NCBI GenBank assembly: GCA_020438245.1
Contig: JAGQUY010000213.1
Span: forward strand, 242 to 9,188
DNA from: Bacteroidota bacterium
GTDB taxonomy: Bacteria; CLD3; SB21
Reading direction: 5' to 3'
Length of the DNA stretch: 8,947 nt
The position numbers were made by a program, and so were the translations under genes. This document shows, piece after piece, positions 6,651 through 8,947 of the stretch. The notes beneath the pieces were generated by a model. It was not told the DNA's origin, made no database searches, and saw only the letters and a list, made by a program, of their open reading frames with translations. Every line of letters begins with the position of its first letter. Position 1 is the stretch's first letter.

Positions 6651-7298
6651 ATGAAGTTTTTCATCGACACGGCCAATCTTAAGGAAATCAAAGAAGCAGC
6701 CTCAATGGGTGTTCTTGATGGAGTCACGACAAATCCGTCTCTTGTCTCCAAAGAGGGGCACAAGGATTTTAAAGGAATGCTTGAGGAAATTTGTAAAATC
6801 GTGGACGGGCCGATTTCTGCGGAAGTAGTCAGTACGGATTTGGACGGCATGCTCAAAGAAGGATATGATCTTGCCAAGATACATAAGAACATCACCATCA
6901 AGGTTCCTCTTATCAAGGCAGGTCTTCAGGCTTGCAAACGCTTTACGTCGGAGGGTATCAAGGTTAACGTCACATTGTGTTTCTCGCCCAACCAGGCCCT
7001 CTTGGCGGCCAAAGCGGGAGCAACGTTTATCAGTCCATTCGTAGGACGGCTGGATGATATCAGCACCAACGGCATGCAACTCATTGAGGAGATTGTCGTG
7101 ATGTACGAAAACTACGGATACGATACCGAAGTGCTGGTTGCAAGCGTTCGTCATCCCATGCATGTCGTGGAAGCTGCCCAAATTGGTGCCCACGTTTGTA
7201 CCATGCCGTACAAAGTGATTGAACAACTTATTCATCATCCTCTTACCGACATCGGTCTGCAAAAGTTCCTCGACGATTGGAAGAAGCTAAAAGGATAA
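6651..7298 (+). CDS. tal: Transaldolase, short TalC/MipB type
   Basis: Transfers a dihydroxyacetone unit between sugar phosphates in the non-oxidative pentose phosphate pathway, in the cytoplasm. The 215-residue protein matches the short single-barrel subfamily. It opens with MKFFIDTANLKEI, then DGVTTNPSLVSKEG, the Schiff-base lysine in NITIKVPLI (K84), VNVTLCFSPNQALLAAKAGA, and FISPFVGRLDDIS. F130 in SPFVGR sits where transaldolases carry Phe and fructose-6-phosphate aldolases carry Tyr, which favours true transaldolase activity over aldolase (established for E. coli TalB/FSA; applied here by motif alignment). VASVRHPMHVVEAAQIGAH and the TMPYKV segment close the barrel. The first 30 codons of the longer open frame (6561-6650) are leader, given the perfect ribosome site. 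It is divergent from gdhA, and a hairpin terminator follows it, so it is probably monocistronic. Confidence 0.95.
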   Translation: MKFFIDTANLKEIKEAASMGVLDGVTTNPSLVSKEGHKDFKGMLEEICKIVDGPISAEVVSTDLDGMLKEGYDLAKIHKNITIKVPLIKAGLQACKRFTSEGIKVNVTLCFSPNQALLAAKAGATFISPFVGRLDDISTNGMQLIEEIVVMYENYGYDTEVLVASVRHPMHVVEAAQIGAHVCTMPYKVIEQLIHHPLTDIGLQKFLDDWKKLKG

Positions 7299-7305
7299 TA
7301 CCATC

Positions 7306-7364
7306 CCGGCGAGTTGGGTTGTACTGAGTGACGATGGCGAAATGCAACCCAACCTGCGGTTTTT
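7306..7364 (+). terminator. Probable intrinsic terminator downstream of tal
   Basis: GTTGGGTTG (7313-7321) pairs perfectly with CAACCCAAC (7345-7353) around a 23-nt loop. The stem continues past a small internal loop as CCG (7306-7308) with CGG (7357-7359), which is directly followed by TTTTT (7360-7364). It begins seven bases after the tal stop. The loop is larger than usual, so efficiency is uncertain; it also sits in the leader of the protease gene 33 bp ahead of its start. Confidence 0.6.
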
Positions 7365-7383
7365 CGTATAGATCGAAACACAA

Positions 7384-7389
7384 AAGGAG
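7384..7389 (+). promoter_or_regulatory. Ribosome binding site deciding the protease start
   Basis: AAGGAG seven bases before the ATG at 7397. This start yields an N-terminal signal peptide, while the longer in-frame ATG at 7328 lies inside the terminator hairpin and would bury the signal sequence. Confidence 0.85.
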
Positions 7390-7396
7390 CATCCGG

Positions 7397-8482
7397 ATGA
7401 AATACTGTGTTGTTTTGATCTTATTGCTTACCTCGTTGCATGCGCAGGATGACGTTTCAACGTCCCGTCAAAACGCTATTACAAGAGCAGTCAGAAAAGC
7501 GGTGCCCGCGGTTGTCGGAATTAACGTGGTGTCCATTCAGCAATACACGTACGGCAGTCCTTTTTTCAACGACGACTTTTTCAGTCAGTTTTTCCCGAAA
7601 CAAAAATTTTATGACAAGGTCAAAGGACTGGGCAGCGGGTTTTTGATTTCGAAGGACGGATACGTGTTGACGAACGAACACGTCGTCAATGGCGCGATTG
7701 AGATCGTGGTGACGATGAATGACGGCTCAAAGTATCCGGCGAAGATTGTGGGGATGGATAGGACCACCGATATTGCATTGCTTCAGATTCAATCCGATAA
7801 ACAGTTGCCCTATCTGGATATGGGTGATTCCGACGATTTGATTATCGGCGAGTGGGCTATTGCGGTGGGAAATCCGTTCGGTCTGTTTGACATCAACAAC
7901 CAGCCGACAGTGACCGTAGGGGTTATCAGTGCGACCCAGCGGGATTTCGGTTTGGTGGACGGCACCCATGCGTATCAAGGAATGATTCAGACCGACGCCG
8001 CTATAAACGGCGGCAATAGTGGGGGCCCGTTACTGAATGCGCGGGGTCAGGTCATCGGTATTAATACCTTCATCTACAGCGGAAGTACGACCGCCAAAAC
8101 GAGCATAGGTATCGGATTTGCCATACCCATCAACCGGGTTCGTAAGATTCTTGCTGAATTGAAAGAAACGGGAACTGTGAACCGAACGTTTACCATGGGT
8201 TTCAAATATCAGGCAGTCGATCGAATGATCGCCGGATATCTTCGGCTCAAGGAAGTTCGCGGCATAGTTGTGTCGGAGATAGACAAGAATGGAACGGCAG
8301 AAAAGGCCGGTTTGCAAATCAGCGATGTCATTCTGTCCATCAATGGCAAAGAAGTGAACAATGAATACGATTTTCGACGTGTCATGCTTGGCGATGATTT
8401 TCGTGTGGGCGATACGGTTGAATTGGAAGTGATTCGGGAGAATAAGAAGTTTAAGACCCGCCTTACCCTTTCTCAAGCATGA
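7397..8482 (+). CDS. S1C (HtrA/Deg) serine protease with one PDZ domain
   Basis: A periplasmic or exported quality-control protease of the HtrA/DegS/DegQ family. The 361-residue precursor starts with a short signal peptide, MKYCVVLILLLTSLHA, with likely signal peptidase I cleavage after A16; the h-region is brief, so anchoring as in DegS is an alternative. The chymotrypsin-like domain (about 25-255) has the complete triad: H95 in VLTNEHVVNGA, D125 in TTDIALLQI, S208 in NGGNSGGPLLN. A flexible LA-type loop is seen at FFNDDFFSQFFPKQ. A single PDZ domain follows (about 265-360; RGIVVSEIDKNGTAEKAGLQ, DVILSINGKEV). One PDZ and the modest length fit DegS/HtrA1-like members better than DegP, which has two. 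The gene lies between a hairpin terminator and an AT-rich hairpin region, so it is probably its own unit; no strong promoter was found upstream. Confidence 0.95.
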   Translation: MKYCVVLILLLTSLHAQDDVSTSRQNAITRAVRKAVPAVVGINVVSIQQYTYGSPFFNDDFFSQFFPKQKFYDKVKGLGSGFLISKDGYVLTNEHVVNGAIEIVVTMNDGSKYPAKIVGMDRTTDIALLQIQSDKQLPYLDMGDSDDLIIGEWAIAVGNPFGLFDINNQPTVTVGVISATQRDFGLVDGTHAYQGMIQTDAAINGGNSGGPLLNARGQVIGINTFIYSGSTTAKTSIGIGFAIPINRVRKILAELKETGTVNRTFTMGFKYQAVDRMIAGYLRLKEVRGIVVSEIDKNGTAEKAGLQISDVILSINGKEVNNEYDFRRVMLGDDFRVGDTVELEVIRENKKFKTRLTLSQA

Positions 8483-8510
8483 CCGACTAAACAGCCTTCG
8501 AACCGCCAGT

Positions 8511-8562
8511 CTTTTTTCTATTGAAAAACACCTCCGCTGACTGACTAAAGTCATGTTTTTTC
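8511..8562 (+). terminator. AT-rich hairpin region, possible bidirectional terminator after the protease gene
   Basis: An inner stem TGACT (8538-8542)/AGTCA (8549-8553) is followed by TG and six T residues (8556-8561). An upstream A-tract, GAAAAACA (8523-8530), can pair with the downstream T-tract, the usual A-tract/U-tract layout of a terminator. The same A-tract can instead pair perfectly with TTTTTC at 8513-8518 across a TATT loop. The inner stem is short and AT-rich, so strength is doubtful. Confidence 0.4.
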
Positions 8563-8637
8563 CTGACCCAAGTCGTGCCTTTAAGTTTGTGAAATTATTA
8601 ACTTGCTTATGGTGAAGAAGTACCAATAGAGGCAAGT

Positions 8638-8947
8638 ATGGACTGGTCCGATGAATTCAAGAAAAAGTCAGTATCTGCGATAGCTGCCGTAAATCTTGTA
8701 AAATCAAGAGATAAGGTTTTTACGAGCGGCAATGCATCGACGCCCTATGTTTTACTCAATGCGCTGGCAAGCCGAAAAGACGAATTGCATGAGGTCGAAA
8801 TAACCCACGTGCTCTTGATCGGCGATGATCCTCTTTCCAAGCCGGAAATGGCGGGACACTTTCGTCACAATAGCCTCTTCGTCGGACCGGCAGACAGGAA
8901 GGCAGTTAACGACGGCCGTGCCGATTATATACCCATATTTCTTCATC
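8638..8947 (+). CDS. Acetyl-CoA hydrolase / 4-hydroxybutyrate CoA-transferase family, N-terminal part (cut by window edge)
   Basis: Members move coenzyme A between acyl-CoA and a free acid such as acetate, 4-hydroxybutyrate or succinate, through a glutamyl-CoA intermediate. The first 103 residues are present. After MDWSDEFKKKSVSAIAAV they contain VKSRDKVFTSGNASTPYVLL, LASRKDELHEVEITHVLLIG, FRHNSLFVGPADRKAVNDGR and ADYIPIFLH, the order of the family N-terminal domain: the GD.VF..G.A.TP turn, then the FR..S.F.G...R.AVN.GRADY signature. The ATG at 8638 has AGAGG in front, with a five-base gap, and no good earlier start. The active-site glutamate and the C-terminal CoA domain lie beyond the right edge, so substrate and exact activity cannot be decided. 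A 155-bp gap with hairpins separates it from the protease. Confidence 0.9.
   Translation, partial: MDWSDEFKKKSVSAIAAVNLVKSRDKVFTSGNASTPYVLLNALASRKDELHEVEITHVLLIGDDPLSKPEMAGHFRHNSLFVGPADRKAVNDGRADYIPIFLH

Noticed and set aside
7328..7396. N-terminal extension of the HtrA protease from ATG 7328
   Set aside because: It overlaps the tal terminator hairpin, lacks a ribosome site, and would place the signal peptide internally; ATG 7397 has AAGGAG.
8030..8635. Minus-strand 201-codon frame opposite the protease C-terminus
   Set aside because: It covers the catalytic serine and PDZ coding region of a clear HtrA protease and shows no motif or ribosome site.

Overview
The window comes from a bacterial chromosome with balanced base composition and no mobile elements, tRNAs, rRNAs or CRISPR arrays. 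A periplasmic-type HtrA protease with a signal peptide suggests a Gram-negative cell. The receiver/ATP-grasp fusion resembles proteins I associate with Bacteroidetes/Calditrichaeota-like lineages and uncultured candidate phyla, but that placement is inference. Genes are tightly packed and fall into two divergent blocks around an intergenic region of about 400 bp (6242-6650).

Left block, all minus strand, in transcription order: gdhA (NADP-type glutamate dehydrogenase, 6241-4880); a strong intrinsic terminator (4825-4870); a 997-residue fusion of two receiver-like domains with a PEP synthase-type ATP-grasp domain (4824-1831); a 63-residue four-cysteine zinc-ribbon protein (1828-1637); a second, shorter glutamate/leucine/phenylalanine/valine-type dehydrogenase (1623-376); and the N-terminus of uvrB (302-1, cut by the window edge). 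The middle three genes are almost contiguous (2 and 13 nt gaps, with Shine-Dalgarno sequences overlapping or next to the upstream stop codons) and look like a translationally coupled operon. uvrB may read through from it or use a weak promoter of its own.

Right block, all plus strand: tal (TalC-type transaldolase, 6651-7298), a hairpin terminator, an S1C (HtrA/Deg) protease with one PDZ domain (7397-8482), an AT-rich hairpin region, and the N-terminus of an acetyl-CoA hydrolase/4-hydroxybutyrate CoA-transferase family enzyme (8638 to the right edge). Both edge genes are incomplete.

The theme of the left block is interconversion of 2-oxoglutarate and glutamate: an anabolic-type and a probably catabolic-type dehydrogenase sit either side of a putative signal-responsive phosphotransfer or nucleotide-binding protein. 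That protein is the most unusual item. It has the ATP-grasp half of PEP synthase but neither the swivelling histidine domain nor the PEP/pyruvate barrel, and carries two receiver-like domains in front and an unfamiliar C-terminal domain behind. A role in nitrogen/carbon balance is suggested only by gene neighbourhood.
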